A DNA stretch of 20,414 bases from the NCBI GenBank assembly GCA_000435595.1, contig FR895447.1:70803-91216 (forward strand), read 5' to 3'. Positions 1 through 7,232 of the stretch are shown one piece after another. Position 1 is the first letter of the stretch. The number at the start of each line of letters is the position of its first letter. A model generated the notes under the pieces. That model was not told the origin of the DNA, did not search any database, and worked only from the letters and a program-made list of their open reading frames with translations. The translations under genes and the position numbers were made by a program. The stretch comes from Firmicutes bacterium CAG:882. GTDB lineage: Bacteria; Bacillota; Clostridia; Lachnospirales; Lachnospiraceae.

Positions 1-542
1 GATCTCAGGGAAGAAAGGGCTTCAAGCTTCTTTTTGGCGAGCGTGATGAGAAGAATTTCATCATGTGGGAGTTCGGAGGCTGGGATAACTGGGACTGCAA
101 TATTTCAAGCTTCAAGAATGGAAGAGCATCAACAATATCACATAGGATATTTCATGTTGCGGATGAGGAATATCTGCTAAAGCTTGAAATAGATGGAAGA
201 AGAATCTTAACCTATGTGAATGGTGAACTGCGCAATGACACTGTGGACAGACTTCCCGAGCTTGAGGAATTGTATGCTGCAGCATCAAAGGATGGTTGCG
301 GAAGAACCATTGTAAAGCTGGTAAATCTTACAGGCGATGAGAAGAATACGGTTGTTGATATAGAAGGAGGCAAAAAAAGCTCGGTGACAATCCACAGTTT
401 TTCTGACTGTGCGTTTTCGGCTGAGAATACCTTTGAGCAGCCTGATATGATAAAACCTGCCGTGAAAAAGGATAAAGTTGTGAAAAATGAGTACTTATAT
501 AATGTGAAGCCACATTCGGTGAACGTGCTTATTTTTGAGTAA
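1..542 (+). CDS. alpha-L-arabinofuranosidase (GH51), C-terminal fragment
   Basis: Partial gene: the reading frame is open from the left edge (first full codon at base 3) to the TAA at 540-542, giving 179 visible residues. The enzyme class removes terminal alpha-L-arabinofuranosyl residues from arabinoxylan, arabinan and similar plant polysaccharides. The first ~75 residues look like the concanavalin/LamG-like segment found in long GH51 enzymes, with a GFKLLFGERDEKNF stretch followed by W-E-F-G-G-W-D-N. The remainder matches the GH51 C-terminal beta-sandwich domain: LYAAASKDG, then IVKLVNLTG, then an AENTFEQPDMIKP segment and a closing PHSVNVLIFE. The catalytic TIM barrel and its two glutamates lie outside the window, so activity cannot be judged. 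An ATG at 63 is internal to the domain and is not the real start. The family call is by recognition of the C-terminal pattern. Confidence 0.82.
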   Translation, partial: SQGRKGFKLLFGERDEKNFIMWEFGGWDNWDCNISSFKNGRASTISHRIFHVADEEYLLKLEIDGRRILTYVNGELRNDTVDRLPELEELYAAASKDGCGRTIVKLVNLTGDEKNTVVDIEGGKKSSVTIHSFSDCAFSAENTFEQPDMIKPAVKKDKVVKNEYLYNVKPHSVNVLIFE

Positions 543-570
543 AATGACATTATAAATCGGGGAACTACAG

Positions 571-1542
571 ATGGATATTATGGTTATTGCCAAGTGCATG
601 GTTAAGCTGTTTATTGTGCTTGTGCTGGGATTTGGCTTATACAAAGCAGACATTATAGATGCTGCGACAAGTAAGAAGCTGTCGTCTCTGATTGTCAAGG
701 TGACGGCACCGTTGTGGATTATTTCGACGGCACTCAGTGCGTCGACGGAGAACAGGCTTGGAGTGCTGGTTTTATTTGGAGCAGGAATACTTATGTATAT
801 CGGTTTCATTCTTTTTGCCAGGCTTGTGACATGGGTTTTGAGGATAAATCCAAAGGACAGACCTTTATATGAATGCATGATGGTGTTTTCCAACAATTCT
901 TTCATGGGATTTCCTGTACTGCAGTCAGTGATTGGTGATTCAGCGGTATTTTATTCATCCATGCTGCATTTTTCGTTTAACATTTTTATATACACATATG
1001 CGGTGTATTGCTTTGAAAAAGCAGCACATACGGATGACGGCGGAACTGACAGAAAAGCGCATAAAGGAAAGAAACAGAAGGCAGCAGAACTTGCGAAGGC
1101 ACTTGTGACGCCGGGTTTCATTCTGATACTTCTAGCTCTCATAATTTTTGTAACCGGAATAAGGGACGAAGGAATAATATATGAGAGCTGCTATATGATT
1201 GGAAATGTTACATCGGTGCTGTCAATGCTGGTGCTTGGATCAACCTTTGCACAGTACCCTGTAAAAGAATCGTTGAGTAATGTAAGAAGCTACGGCTTTG
1301 CTGTCATAAGACTTCTTGTAATTCCGGTGGCGACACTTTTGGTGTGCAGACTTTTACATGTGAATGATTTTTATACTTCAATCGCCACGATAACCAATGG
1401 AATGCCGGTGGCTTCGATGGTTGTCATGATGGCAAATGAGCACAACGCCGACACGAAGATTGTGACAAGGAACATCGTTGTGACAACGGCACTTTCACTT
1501 ATCACAATTCCCGTTGTGGTTGCGCTTCTTCAGGTATTTTAA
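571..1542 (+). CDS. AEC-family (auxin efflux carrier-type) permease
   Basis: A 323-residue polytopic membrane protein of the AEC family, secondary transporters of small organic acids or amino acids (characterised bacterial members move malate and similar anions). The start is at an ATG 28 bp after the arabinofuranosidase stop, preceded by a weak CGGGGA at 558-563; an in-frame ATG at 580 is an alternative. The sequence shows the expected hydrophobic segments in two groups separated by a charged cytoplasmic loop near residues 150-170 (rich in K, H and D). Family-like signatures are VFSNNSFMGFPV in the first half and NGMPVASMVVMMANEH in the second. Length is normal for the family (about 300-320). 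It could be co-transcribed with the upstream glycosidase. The substrate cannot be predicted, and a link to arabinose products is only positional. It converges on the next gene with only 5 bp between stop codons and no visible terminator. Confidence 0.85.
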   Translation: MDIMVIAKCMVKLFIVLVLGFGLYKADIIDAATSKKLSSLIVKVTAPLWIISTALSASTENRLGVLVLFGAGILMYIGFILFARLVTWVLRINPKDRPLYECMMVFSNNSFMGFPVLQSVIGDSAVFYSSMLHFSFNIFIYTYAVYCFEKAAHTDDGGTDRKAHKGKKQKAAELAKALVTPGFILILLALIIFVTGIRDEGIIYESCYMIGNVTSVLSMLVLGSTFAQYPVKESLSNVRSYGFAVIRLLVIPVATLLVCRLLHVNDFYTSIATITNGMPVASMVVMMANEHNADTKIVTRNIVVTTALSLITIPVVVALLQVF

Positions 1543-1547
1543 AGGTT

Positions 1548-2273
1548 TTAAATATATCCCCCGTCGAGCACGATAATCTGCCCCGTGAGATAACTGCTTC
1601 CCTCGCTGAGTGAGAGGGCAAGAGCTGCTGCCTCATCGGGACTGCCCATCCTGCCGGCGGGGATTTCTTCTATTATATTCTGTATTTCTTCGTCCGTGAA
1701 ACAGCTGTTCATCTCTGTGTCCATGACACCGCAGGCAATTGCGTTGACATTTATTCCGGAAGGTGCAAGCTCCTTGGCGAGAGCCTTTGTGAATGCGTTT
1801 ATGCCACCCTTTGTCGCTGAGTAAGCGACCTCACAGGAGGCACCGGCCACGCCCCACACGGAGCTTATGTTGATTATGGAGCCGTGACCGGCTCTTAGCA
1901 TATAAGGGATTGCCAGCTTGCAGCAGGAAAACACAGATGTCAGATTAATGCTTATGATATTGTTCCATTCATCTATGCTCATATCCTGTAAAAGACCGAT
2001 GTGCGATATACCGGCATTGTTTATAAGTACATCTATGCTGCCGAAGCGTGAGACGGCATCGTCAAAAAGCTTAACAACATCCTCATGCCTGCCTGCATCA
2101 GCGACAACGGCGAGACATTCGGCACCAAGCTCGTTTATTTCCCGTGCTGTATTCTGCAGTGTGTCGATGTGCCTCGAACAAATAACTATATTGTAGTTAT
2201 GCTTGGCATATAACAGTGCCATCGATCGGCCTATGCCCCTTGATGCGCCGGTGATAAGAACGGTTTTCTTCAT
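1548..2273 (-). CDS. short-chain dehydrogenase/reductase (FabG-like; possible EF-P 5-aminopentanone reductase)
   Basis: A 241-residue classical SDR, a soluble NAD(P)H-dependent oxidoreductase. Visible motifs are the cofactor-binding TGASRGIG at residues 7-14, NNAG in the middle, the catalytic SSVWG...YSATKGG (Tyr and Lys of the YxxxK motif, with the upstream Ser), and a C-terminal LTGQIIVLDGG. It resembles 3-oxoacyl-ACP reductase FabG. There is no fatty-acid synthesis gene next to it, and the GLLQDMS-type and VWGVAGASCEVAYSATKGG stretches recall a Firmicute subgroup annotated as EF-P 5-aminopentanone reductase (YmfI), so that role is a real alternative. The start ATG (complement of 2271-2273) has GAGG 8 nt upstream (complement of 2282-2285). 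It diverges from trxB and converges on the AEC gene. SDR membership is certain; the substrate is inferred. Confidence 0.85.
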   Translation of the reverse strand: MKKTVLITGASRGIGRSMALLYAKHNYNIVICSRHIDTLQNTAREINELGAECLAVVADAGRHEDVVKLFDDAVSRFGSIDVLINNAGISHIGLLQDMSIDEWNNIISINLTSVFSCCKLAIPYMLRAGHGSIINISSVWGVAGASCEVAYSATKGGINAFTKALAKELAPSGINVNAIACGVMDTEMNSCFTDEEIQNIIEEIPAGRMGSPDEAAALALSLSEGSSYLTGQIIVLDGGYI

Positions 2274-2311
2274 ACAATAAACCTCGTTTCTTTTTTTACA
2301 TGGTTTTCTTT

Positions 2312-2340
2312 ATTGTAAGGAAAAATATAAGAAATTACAA
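2312..2340 (-). promoter_or_regulatory. candidate promoter of the SDR gene
   Basis: On the minus strand, TTGTAA (complement of 2335-2340) and TACAAT (complement of 2312-2317) are separated by exactly 17 bp. Transcription would start near 2305, leaving a short leader of about 30 nt before the ATG. The -10 matches the sigma-A consensus at 5 of 6 positions, the -35 at 4 of 6. In such AT-rich sequence a chance match is possible. Confidence 0.45.
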
Positions 2341-2366
2341 TCAAAACATGGCAATTAATGTTTATA

Positions 2367-2395
2367 TGGATAAATAACACGTTATTTGATAAAAT
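2367..2395 (+). promoter_or_regulatory. candidate trxB promoter with a 7-bp dyad in its spacer
   Basis: TGGATA (2367-2372) and TAAAAT (2390-2395) are 17 bp apart, giving a start near 2402, upstream of the GGAGG ribosome site at 2415-2419. The spacer contains a perfect dyad, AAATAAC-AC-GTTATTT (2372-2387). This is the right place for a repressor to block RNA polymerase. An alternative pair, TTGATA at 2386 and TATAAT at 2407, has a 15-bp spacer and would start transcription inside the ribosome binding site, so it is less likely. Confidence 0.4.
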
Positions 2396-2427
2396 AAAAG
2401 ATATATTATAATTCGGAGGTATAAAAG

Positions 2428-3333
2428 ATGTACGATTTAATTATAATAGGAGCAGGTCCGGCAGGGTTGTCGGCAGCGGTTTATGCGGCAAGAGCTGAAC
2501 TTGATTTTATTGTTATAGAGGGAAGTATGATGCAGGGAGGACAGGTTCTTACAACCTATGATGTGGATAACTATCTCGGACTTCCGGGAATCGGTGGATT
2601 TGATATGGGAATGAAGTTTGCCGAGCATGCTAAGAAGCTTGGAGTAACCTTTGTGACGGAGAACGTGATATCAATGGAGATACAGAGAAATGTTAAAAGC
2701 GTGAAGACGGATAAGAATACCTATGAGACTAAGACGATTATCATTGCAACAGGTGCCGTTCATAAGAAGGCAGGCATACCGGGAGAGGCAGAGTTCACGG
2801 GAAAAGGCGTGTCTTACTGTGCAACCTGTGACGGAGCCTTCTTCAAAAATAAGGTTACGGCTGTTGTGGGCGGAGGGGATGTTGCGGTAGAGGATGCACT
2901 TTATCTTTCAAGAATGTGCGGCAAAGTATATCTTATACATAGAAGGGATGAATTCCGCGCGGCAAAGAGCCTTGTAAAAAAAGCAAGGGAGACGGATAAT
3001 ATTGAGTTCGTTTTGGACAGTGTTGTTGAGAAAATTGATGGGGAGAACAAGGTAAGAAGCATTAATATAAGAAGCAAAAAGGGTGCCACGATTAAAACGC
3101 TTGAGGTTGACGGCGTGTTTTTTGCCGTCGGGATGCAGCCGGTGACTGCATTTGTGGACAAGAACATAGAAATGAATGAAGCAGGATATATAATTGCAGG
3201 TGAGGATTGTGCAACAAACATACCGGGAGTGTACGCAGCCGGAGATATCAGAACCAAACAGCTTCGACAAATTATAACGGCGGCAGCGGACGGTGCCAAT
3301 GCTGTTACATCGGTGGAAAAATATATTGGGTAG
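2428..3333 (+). CDS. trxB: thioredoxin-disulfide reductase
   Basis: A 301-residue low-molecular-weight thioredoxin reductase, the flavoprotein that passes electrons from NADPH through FAD and a redox disulfide to thioredoxin in the cytoplasm. Motifs in order: FAD-binding GAGPAG at residues 8-13; the redox centre C131-A-T-C134 followed by D135; the second nucleotide-binding fold GGGDVAVEDA at 148-157; HRR at 171-173, the basic motif expected for NADPH use; and a C-terminal GVYAAGDIR FAD motif with the LRQIITAAADGANA helix. Length is typical. The start ATG has an excellent GGAGG at 2415-2419, 8 nt upstream. It is transcribed alone, away from the SDR gene. Domain order and key cysteines are complete, so a working enzyme is expected. 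Confidence 0.95.
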   Translation: MYDLIIIGAGPAGLSAAVYAARAELDFIVIEGSMMQGGQVLTTYDVDNYLGLPGIGGFDMGMKFAEHAKKLGVTFVTENVISMEIQRNVKSVKTDKNTYETKTIIIATGAVHKKAGIPGEAEFTGKGVSYCATCDGAFFKNKVTAVVGGGDVAVEDALYLSRMCGKVYLIHRRDEFRAAKSLVKKARETDNIEFVLDSVVEKIDGENKVRSINIRSKKGATIKTLEVDGVFFAVGMQPVTAFVDKNIEMNEAGYIIAGEDCATNIPGVYAAGDIRTKQLRQIITAAADGANAVTSVEKYIG

Positions 3334-3385
3334 CTTTTTTGGTACTGATTAACATAAGATACTTAAAAACCATGTATAAATCATG

Positions 3386-3416
3386 ATTCATTTTGTGCAT
3401 GATGCACAAAATGAAT
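3386..3416. repeat. perfect 31-bp palindrome downstream of trxB
   Basis: Two perfect 15-bp arms (3386-3400 and 3402-3416) flank a single G at 3401. The inner half-site reads TTTTGTGCAT and its mate ATGCACAAAA. It lies 53 bp after the trxB stop. As RNA it would form a stable hairpin but no run of T follows on either strand, so it is not a standard intrinsic terminator. A protein-binding site or a processing or protective hairpin for the trxB message are both possible. Confidence 0.8.
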
Positions 3417-3443
3417 GTAAGAGATATGAAAGAGCAAAAATGG

Positions 3444-3565
3444 TTATCCACAAAAAAATGAGTTGTCCACGAAGTTATCCACATTAGACATTGCCCGTTT
3501 TATGGCATTTGTGACTTATACACCAAGTTATCCACATTATCCACATTGAATTGTGTGGTGGATAA
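3444..3565 (+). promoter_or_regulatory. DnaA-box cluster (4 perfect + 3 near-perfect boxes)
   Basis: The exact DnaA consensus TTATCCACA occurs on the plus strand at 3444-3452, 3475-3483, 3528-3536 and 3537-3545; the last two are directly adjacent. Near matches are TTGTCCACG (3463-3471), TTATACACC (3516-3524) and, on the minus strand, TTATCCACC (complement of 3557-3565). Seven boxes in about 120 bp, all but one in one orientation, beside an AT-rich stretch, is the layout of a DnaA-binding locus. Known loci of this kind are replication origins, DnaA-titrating clusters and DnaA-regulated promoters. No dnaA, dnaN or other origin marker is in the window, so titration or regulation is more likely than the main oriC. 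The protein that binds is inferred from the consensus. Confidence 0.75.
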
Positions 3566-3720
3566 ACACAATTTCATACATGATAACACGAAAAAATGTT
3601 TTGTGAAGTTCTAATAAATTGCATTTTACGACAAAAAATTACAGTGAAATCCCTTGACAAAAGAATAATTAATGTTTAGTAATACTTTATATATAATTTA
3701 TAGAATAATGCATATTTCTC

Positions 3721-3748
3721 TTGATAATTTACAGATATATGATATAAT
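3721..3748 (+). promoter_or_regulatory. hpf promoter (extended -10)
   Basis: TTGATA (3721-3726) and a perfect TATAAT (3743-3748) are 16 bp apart, with TG at 3740-3741 giving an extended -10. Transcription would start near 3755, leaving a leader of about 100 nt before hpf. An AT-rich dyad, AATATTTAC (3746-3754) and GTAAATATT (3765-3773), covers the -10 edge and the start site and could be an operator or a 5' end hairpin. Confidence 0.65.
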
Positions 3749-3857
3749 ATTTACATATTAAATAGTAAATATTCTCACAATTAAGAAGTTGGTACGTTAA
3801 TTACCGAGTGGGATATAGTTACTGTCTGATAGATTAAAGGGCAAAGGAGTTGGTAGT

Positions 3858-4391
3858 ATGCGTTTTATAATTACCGGTAGAAATCTTGAGGTTACAGAGG
3901 GGTTAAGAAGTGCTGTTGAGGGCAAGCTTGGAAAGCTTGAGAAGTATTTTGATAAGGATGTTGATATTAACGTAACGCTTAGTGTTGAGAAGGACAGACA
4001 GAAGATTGAGGTTACAATTCCTGTTAAGGGAAGCATTATACGTTCAGAGCAGACAAGCTCAGATATGTACGTTTCCATTGATCTTGTAGAAGAGGTTATT
4101 GAGCGTCAGCTTAAGAAGTATAAGAACAAGATTATACAGTCTAAGCAGGCATCGGCTTCAGTATTTACACAGGATTATTTGGACAACGATTATGAAGAGG
4201 AACCGGAAGTTAAGATTGTGCGTTCTAAGAGATTCGGAATCAAGCCTATGGATCCTGAAGAAGCATGCGTACAGATGGAACTTCTCGGACACAACTTCTA
4301 TGTATTCTCTAACGCCGAGACAGGTGAGGTTAATGTAGTGTATAAGAGAAAGGGTAATACTTACGGACTTATTGAGCCGGAGCTTGATTGA
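3858..4391 (+). CDS. hpf: ribosome hibernation promoting factor, long form
   Basis: A 177-residue long-type HPF (RaiA/YvyD family). In the known family the N-terminal S30AE domain binds the 30S decoding centre and the C-terminal domain dimerises to join two 70S ribosomes into inactive 100S particles during slow growth. Here residues 1 to about 100 form the S30AE domain, with the RNLEVTEGLRSAVEGKLGKLEKYF start typical in pattern. After an acidic linker (about 105-115, DNDYEEEPE), residues 116-177 carry the dimerisation domain with IVRSKRFGIKPMDPEEA and a GLIEPE end. The ATG has AAGGAGT at 3844-3850, 7 nt upstream. A strong terminator follows, so hpf is probably monocistronic. Its promoter is just downstream of the DnaA-box cluster. 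Confidence 0.95.
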   Translation: MRFIITGRNLEVTEGLRSAVEGKLGKLEKYFDKDVDINVTLSVEKDRQKIEVTIPVKGSIIRSEQTSSDMYVSIDLVEEVIERQLKKYKNKIIQSKQASASVFTQDYLDNDYEEEPEVKIVRSKRFGIKPMDPEEACVQMELLGHNFYVFSNAETGEVNVVYKRKGNTYGLIEPELD

Positions 4392-4423
4392 TACATAAGA
4401 AGCTTGAAATGATATGAATATTT

Positions 4424-4459
4424 ACAGCCTTCCGGGTGTGAACCGGGAGGCTGTTTTTT
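4424..4459 (+). terminator. intrinsic terminator of hpf
   Basis: Arms ACAGCCTTCCGG (4424-4435) and CCGGGAGGCTGT (4443-4454) pair over 12 bp with one G-U pair, and six T (4454-4459) follow. The hairpin sits 32 bp after the hpf stop codon and separates hpf from the secA promoter. Confidence 0.92.
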
Positions 4460-4500
4460 GTCTGACTGTTATTCTTTGCCAAAAGCAGACGAAAACTTCC

Positions 4501-4530
4501 TTTACAAACACCATGAAAAGGTGTTAGAAT
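4501..4530 (+). promoter_or_regulatory. secA promoter
   Basis: TTTACA (4501-4506) and TAGAAT (4525-4530) are 18 bp apart, with TG at 4522-4523 giving an extended -10. The start would be near 4537 and the AGGAG ribosome site of secA is at 4559-4563. A 6-bp inverted repeat, AACACC (4507-4512) and GGTGTT (4520-4525), lies within the spacer. Confidence 0.6.
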
Positions 4531-4572
4531 ACTGATAATTGGGACATTTTTATATTTTAGGAGATTATATCA

Positions 4573-7143
4573 ATGGGAATTATTCAGAAGTTATTTGGAA
4601 CACATAGTGAGCATGAACTTAAGAGAATTTATCCGATCGTGGATAAGATTGAAGCCCTACGTCCGACAATGCAGGCATTAAGCGATGAAGAACTCAGAGC
4701 TAAGACGGATGAGTACAAGAAGAGACTCGCAGATGGCGAGACGCTTGACCACCTTCTTCCTGAAGCTTTTGCCACGGTAAGAGAGGCTGCCAAGCGTTCA
4801 ATAGGAATGGAGCATTACAGAGTTCAGCTTATCGGTGGTATCATTCTTCATCAGGGACGTATAGCCGAGATGAAAACAGGTGAAGGTAAGACACTTGTAT
4901 CCACGCTTCCGGCATATCTCAATGCACTTGAGGGTAAGGGTGTACACATAATCACAGTCAATGATTACCTTGCCGCTCGTGATGCTGAGTGGATGGGACA
5001 GGTACATCGCTTTCTTGGACTTTCAGTGGGAGTGGTACTTAACAGCATGAAGCCTGAGGAGAGAAGAGCAGCTTATGCATGTGACATAACTTATGTTACC
5101 AACAACGAACTCGGATTCGATTATCTGAGAGATAACATGGCGGTATATAAGGAGAATCTTGTTTTAAGAGACTTAAGATATGCGATTATTGATGAGGTCG
5201 ATTCGGTACTTATTGATGAGGCAAGAACACCTCTTATTATTTCAGGTCAGGGAAATTCATCGACCAAGCTGTATGAGGTGTGTGATATTCTTGCAACACA
5301 GCTTGAAAAAGGTACAAGCAATAACGATGAAGTTTCAAAGATGGACATTCTCATGGGCGCAGGCTTTGAGGAGACCGGTGATTTCGTGGTAAGCGAGAAG
5401 GATAAGACGGTTAACCTTACGGAACAGGGAACAAGGAAGGTTGAGCAGTTCTTCCATCTTGACAATTTGGCTGATCCGGCGAACCTTGAGATTCAGCACA
5501 ATGTTATTCTCGCGCTCCGGGCACATTATCTTATGTTCCGTGATAAGGATTATGTTGTTAAGGATAATGAGGTACTTATTGTAGATGAGTTTACGGGACG
5601 TATCATGCCGGGCAGACGTTTTTCTGACGGGCTTCATCAGGCGATTGAGGCAAAGGAGCACGTTAAGGTGAGACGTGAGAGCAGAACTCTTGCGACAATC
5701 ACATTCCAGAATTTCTTCAACAAGTTTGAGAAGAAGTCAGGTATGACAGGTACTGCCCTTACTGAGGAGAAGGAGTTCCGCGAAATCTACGGAATGGATG
5801 TTATAGAGATTCCTACCAACAGACCGGTTGCGAGAATTGACTATGACGATGTTATTTATAAGACAAGAAAAGAGAAGCTTCATGCGGTTGTGGAGGATGT
5901 GGTTGCCGCTCATGAGAAGGGACAGCCTGTGCTTGTAGGTACAATCACCATCGAACAGTCGGAGGAAGTGAGCAATCTTCTCAAGAAGAGAGGAATTAAG
6001 CATAATGTCCTCAATGCCAAGTTCCACGAGATGGAGGCTGAGATAGTTGCGCAGGCAGGTCAGCACGGTGCTGTTACAATCGCAACCAACATGGCGGGAC
6101 GTGGTACGGATATCAAGCTTGATGAAGCGGCAAGAGAGGCAGGCGGACTTAAGATTATCGGTACTGAGCGTCATGAGTCAAGACGTATTGACAATCAGCT
6201 TAGAGGACGTTCGGGACGACAGGGAGATCCGGGAGAATCACGTTTCTATATTTCGCTAGAGGATGATCTCATGCGTCTGTTTGCATCCGACAAGCTTATG
6301 GCTATGTTTAATGCACTTAAGATACCTGAGAATGAGAGACTTGAACATGGCATGCTTTCAAAAGCTATAGAGGGAGCGCAGAAGAAGGTTGAGACAAATA
6401 ACTTCGGTATTCGTAAGAATCTTCTTGATTACGACCAGGTAATGAACGAGCAGAGAGAGACAATCTATGCGGAGCGTCGTAAAGTGCTTGACGGACAGAA
6501 CTTAAGAGACGACATAATCAAGATGATGAAGGATAAGATTGAGGGCTATATTGATTATTCAATTAATGCGGATGCAGACCCTTCAGAGTGGAAATATGCT
6601 GAACTCAATGAGAATCTCATAAGACTTGTTCCGATTGAGCCTGTTACACTTGAGGACGGTTATCGCAATAAGAAGGAGCTTATTCAGGGTGTTGAGGAGC
6701 GTGCCGTTAAGTTCTATGCGGAGAAGGAAGCTGAATTCCCGGCACCTGAGCATATTCGTGAGATAGAGAGAGTATGTCTTCTCCGTGCAATAGATACCAA
6801 TTGGATGAACCATATCGATGATATGGATCTTTTAAGACAGGGAATAGGACTTAATGCGTATGGTCAGAAGGATCCGCTCGTAGAGTACAAGATGCAGGGC
6901 TATGACATGTTTGATAACATGATATCAAGAGTTCAGGAGGATACCGTAAGACTTGTAACTCATGTTAAGGTTGAGCAGAAGGCCGAGAAGCGGGAGCAGG
7001 TTGCAAAGGTCACCGGAACGAACAGGGATGACAGTGCCGTAAAGGCACCTGTTAAGAGGGATGCCAGAAAGATTCAGAGAAATGATCCTTGTCCATGTGG
7101 TTCAGGACTTAAGTATAAAAACTGTTGTGGAAAGAATCTGTAA
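4573..7143 (+). CDS. secA: preprotein translocase ATPase SecA
   Basis: An 856-residue SecA, the motor ATPase that pushes unfolded preproteins through the SecYEG channel at the cytoplasmic membrane. Visible parts: an FGTHSEHELKR-type N-terminus; Walker A MKTGEGKT at residues 100-107; the DEAD-type Walker B DEVD at 207-210 followed by SVLIDEARTPL; the preprotein cross-linking domain; the second nucleotide-binding fold with TNMAGRGTDIKLDE and QLRGRSGRQGDPG; the scaffold/wing region; and a C-terminal zinc motif with C840, C842, C851 and C852 in a PCPCGSGLKYKNCC setting. The zinc motif normally binds SecB or the ribosome and lipids. Length is normal for Firmicutes. The start ATG has AGGAG 9 nt upstream. 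prfB follows after 89 bp with its own promoter; no secA terminator is visible, so read-through is possible. Confidence 0.97.
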   Translation: MGIIQKLFGTHSEHELKRIYPIVDKIEALRPTMQALSDEELRAKTDEYKKRLADGETLDHLLPEAFATVREAAKRSIGMEHYRVQLIGGIILHQGRIAEMKTGEGKTLVSTLPAYLNALEGKGVHIITVNDYLAARDAEWMGQVHRFLGLSVGVVLNSMKPEERRAAYACDITYVTNNELGFDYLRDNMAVYKENLVLRDLRYAIIDEVDSVLIDEARTPLIISGQGNSSTKLYEVCDILATQLEKGTSNNDEVSKMDILMGAGFEETGDFVVSEKDKTVNLTEQGTRKVEQFFHLDNLADPANLEIQHNVILALRAHYLMFRDKDYVVKDNEVLIVDEFTGRIMPGRRFSDGLHQAIEAKEHVKVRRESRTLATITFQNFFNKFEKKSGMTGTALTEEKEFREIYGMDVIEIPTNRPVARIDYDDVIYKTRKEKLHAVVEDVVAAHEKGQPVLVGTITIEQSEEVSNLLKKRGIKHNVLNAKFHEMEAEIVAQAGQHGAVTIATNMAGRGTDIKLDEAAREAGGLKIIGTERHESRRIDNQLRGRSGRQGDPGESRFYISLEDDLMRLFASDKLMAMFNALKIPENERLEHGMLSKAIEGAQKKVETNNFGIRKNLLDYDQVMNEQRETIYAERRKVLDGQNLRDDIIKMMKDKIEGYIDYSINADADPSEWKYAELNENLIRLVPIEPVTLEDGYRNKKELIQGVEERAVKFYAEKEAEFPAPEHIREIERVCLLRAIDTNWMNHIDDMDLLRQGIGLNAYGQKDPLVEYKMQGYDMFDNMISRVQEDTVRLVTHVKVEQKAEKREQVAKVTGTNRDDSAVKAPVKRDARKIQRNDPCPCGSGLKYKNCCGKNL

Positions 7144-7173
7144 CTGTACTACACTAAAACTTTAAAATTTTAA

Positions 7174-7201
7174 TTGCAAAAATTAATCTTTTATGTATAA
7201 T
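7174..7201 (+). promoter_or_regulatory. prfB promoter
   Basis: TTGCAA (7174-7179) and a perfect TATAAT (7196-7201) are 16 bp apart. Transcription from about 7208 would leave a very short leader containing the ribosome site AAGGTGGTGA at 7218-7227. Confidence 0.6.
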
Positions 7202-7232
7202 GAATAATAATAAATTTAAGGTGGTGAGATTA

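Larger units (their letters stand above)
3334..3857. other. 524-bp gene-free, AT-rich region between trxB and hpf
   Basis: No credible coding frame is present on either strand. In order it holds a perfect 31-bp palindrome (3386-3416), a DnaA-box cluster (3444-3565), an 8-bp inverted repeat AATTGTGT/ACACAATT around the last box (3549-3573), a very AT-rich stretch from about 3580 to 3773, the hpf promoter (3721-3748) and a dyad over its start site (3746-3773). An isolated TTGACA at 3654-3659 has no good -10 at the normal distance (TAGTAA at 17 bp or TAATAC at 20 bp). No U-tract terminator for trxB was found. Confidence 0.8.

Noticed and set aside
2407..2412. TATAAT just before trxB as its -10 box
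   Set aside because: Transcription would start inside the GGAGG ribosome site, and the matching TTGATA is only 15 bp away.
3386..3416. Palindrome as the intrinsic terminator of trxB
   Set aside because: No T run follows on either strand.
3444..3565. The DnaA-box cluster as the confirmed chromosomal origin
   Set aside because: dnaA, dnaN, rpmH, gyrB and similar origin neighbours are all missing, and no skew can be judged from one window. I keep it as a DnaA-binding cluster only.
3654..3685. A second, distal hpf promoter starting with TTGACA
   Set aside because: The -35 is perfect but the hexamers at acceptable distances (TAGTAA at 17 bp, TAATAC at 20 bp) are poor, and the downstream extended -10 promoter is much better.
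3334..3857. A raiA-type structured non-coding RNA upstream of hpf
   Set aside because: Such RNAs are known near raiA/hpf genes in Firmicutes, but this gap is AT-rich, lacks a compact GC-containing fold, and the predicted hpf leader is only about 100 nt. A covariance-model search would settle it.
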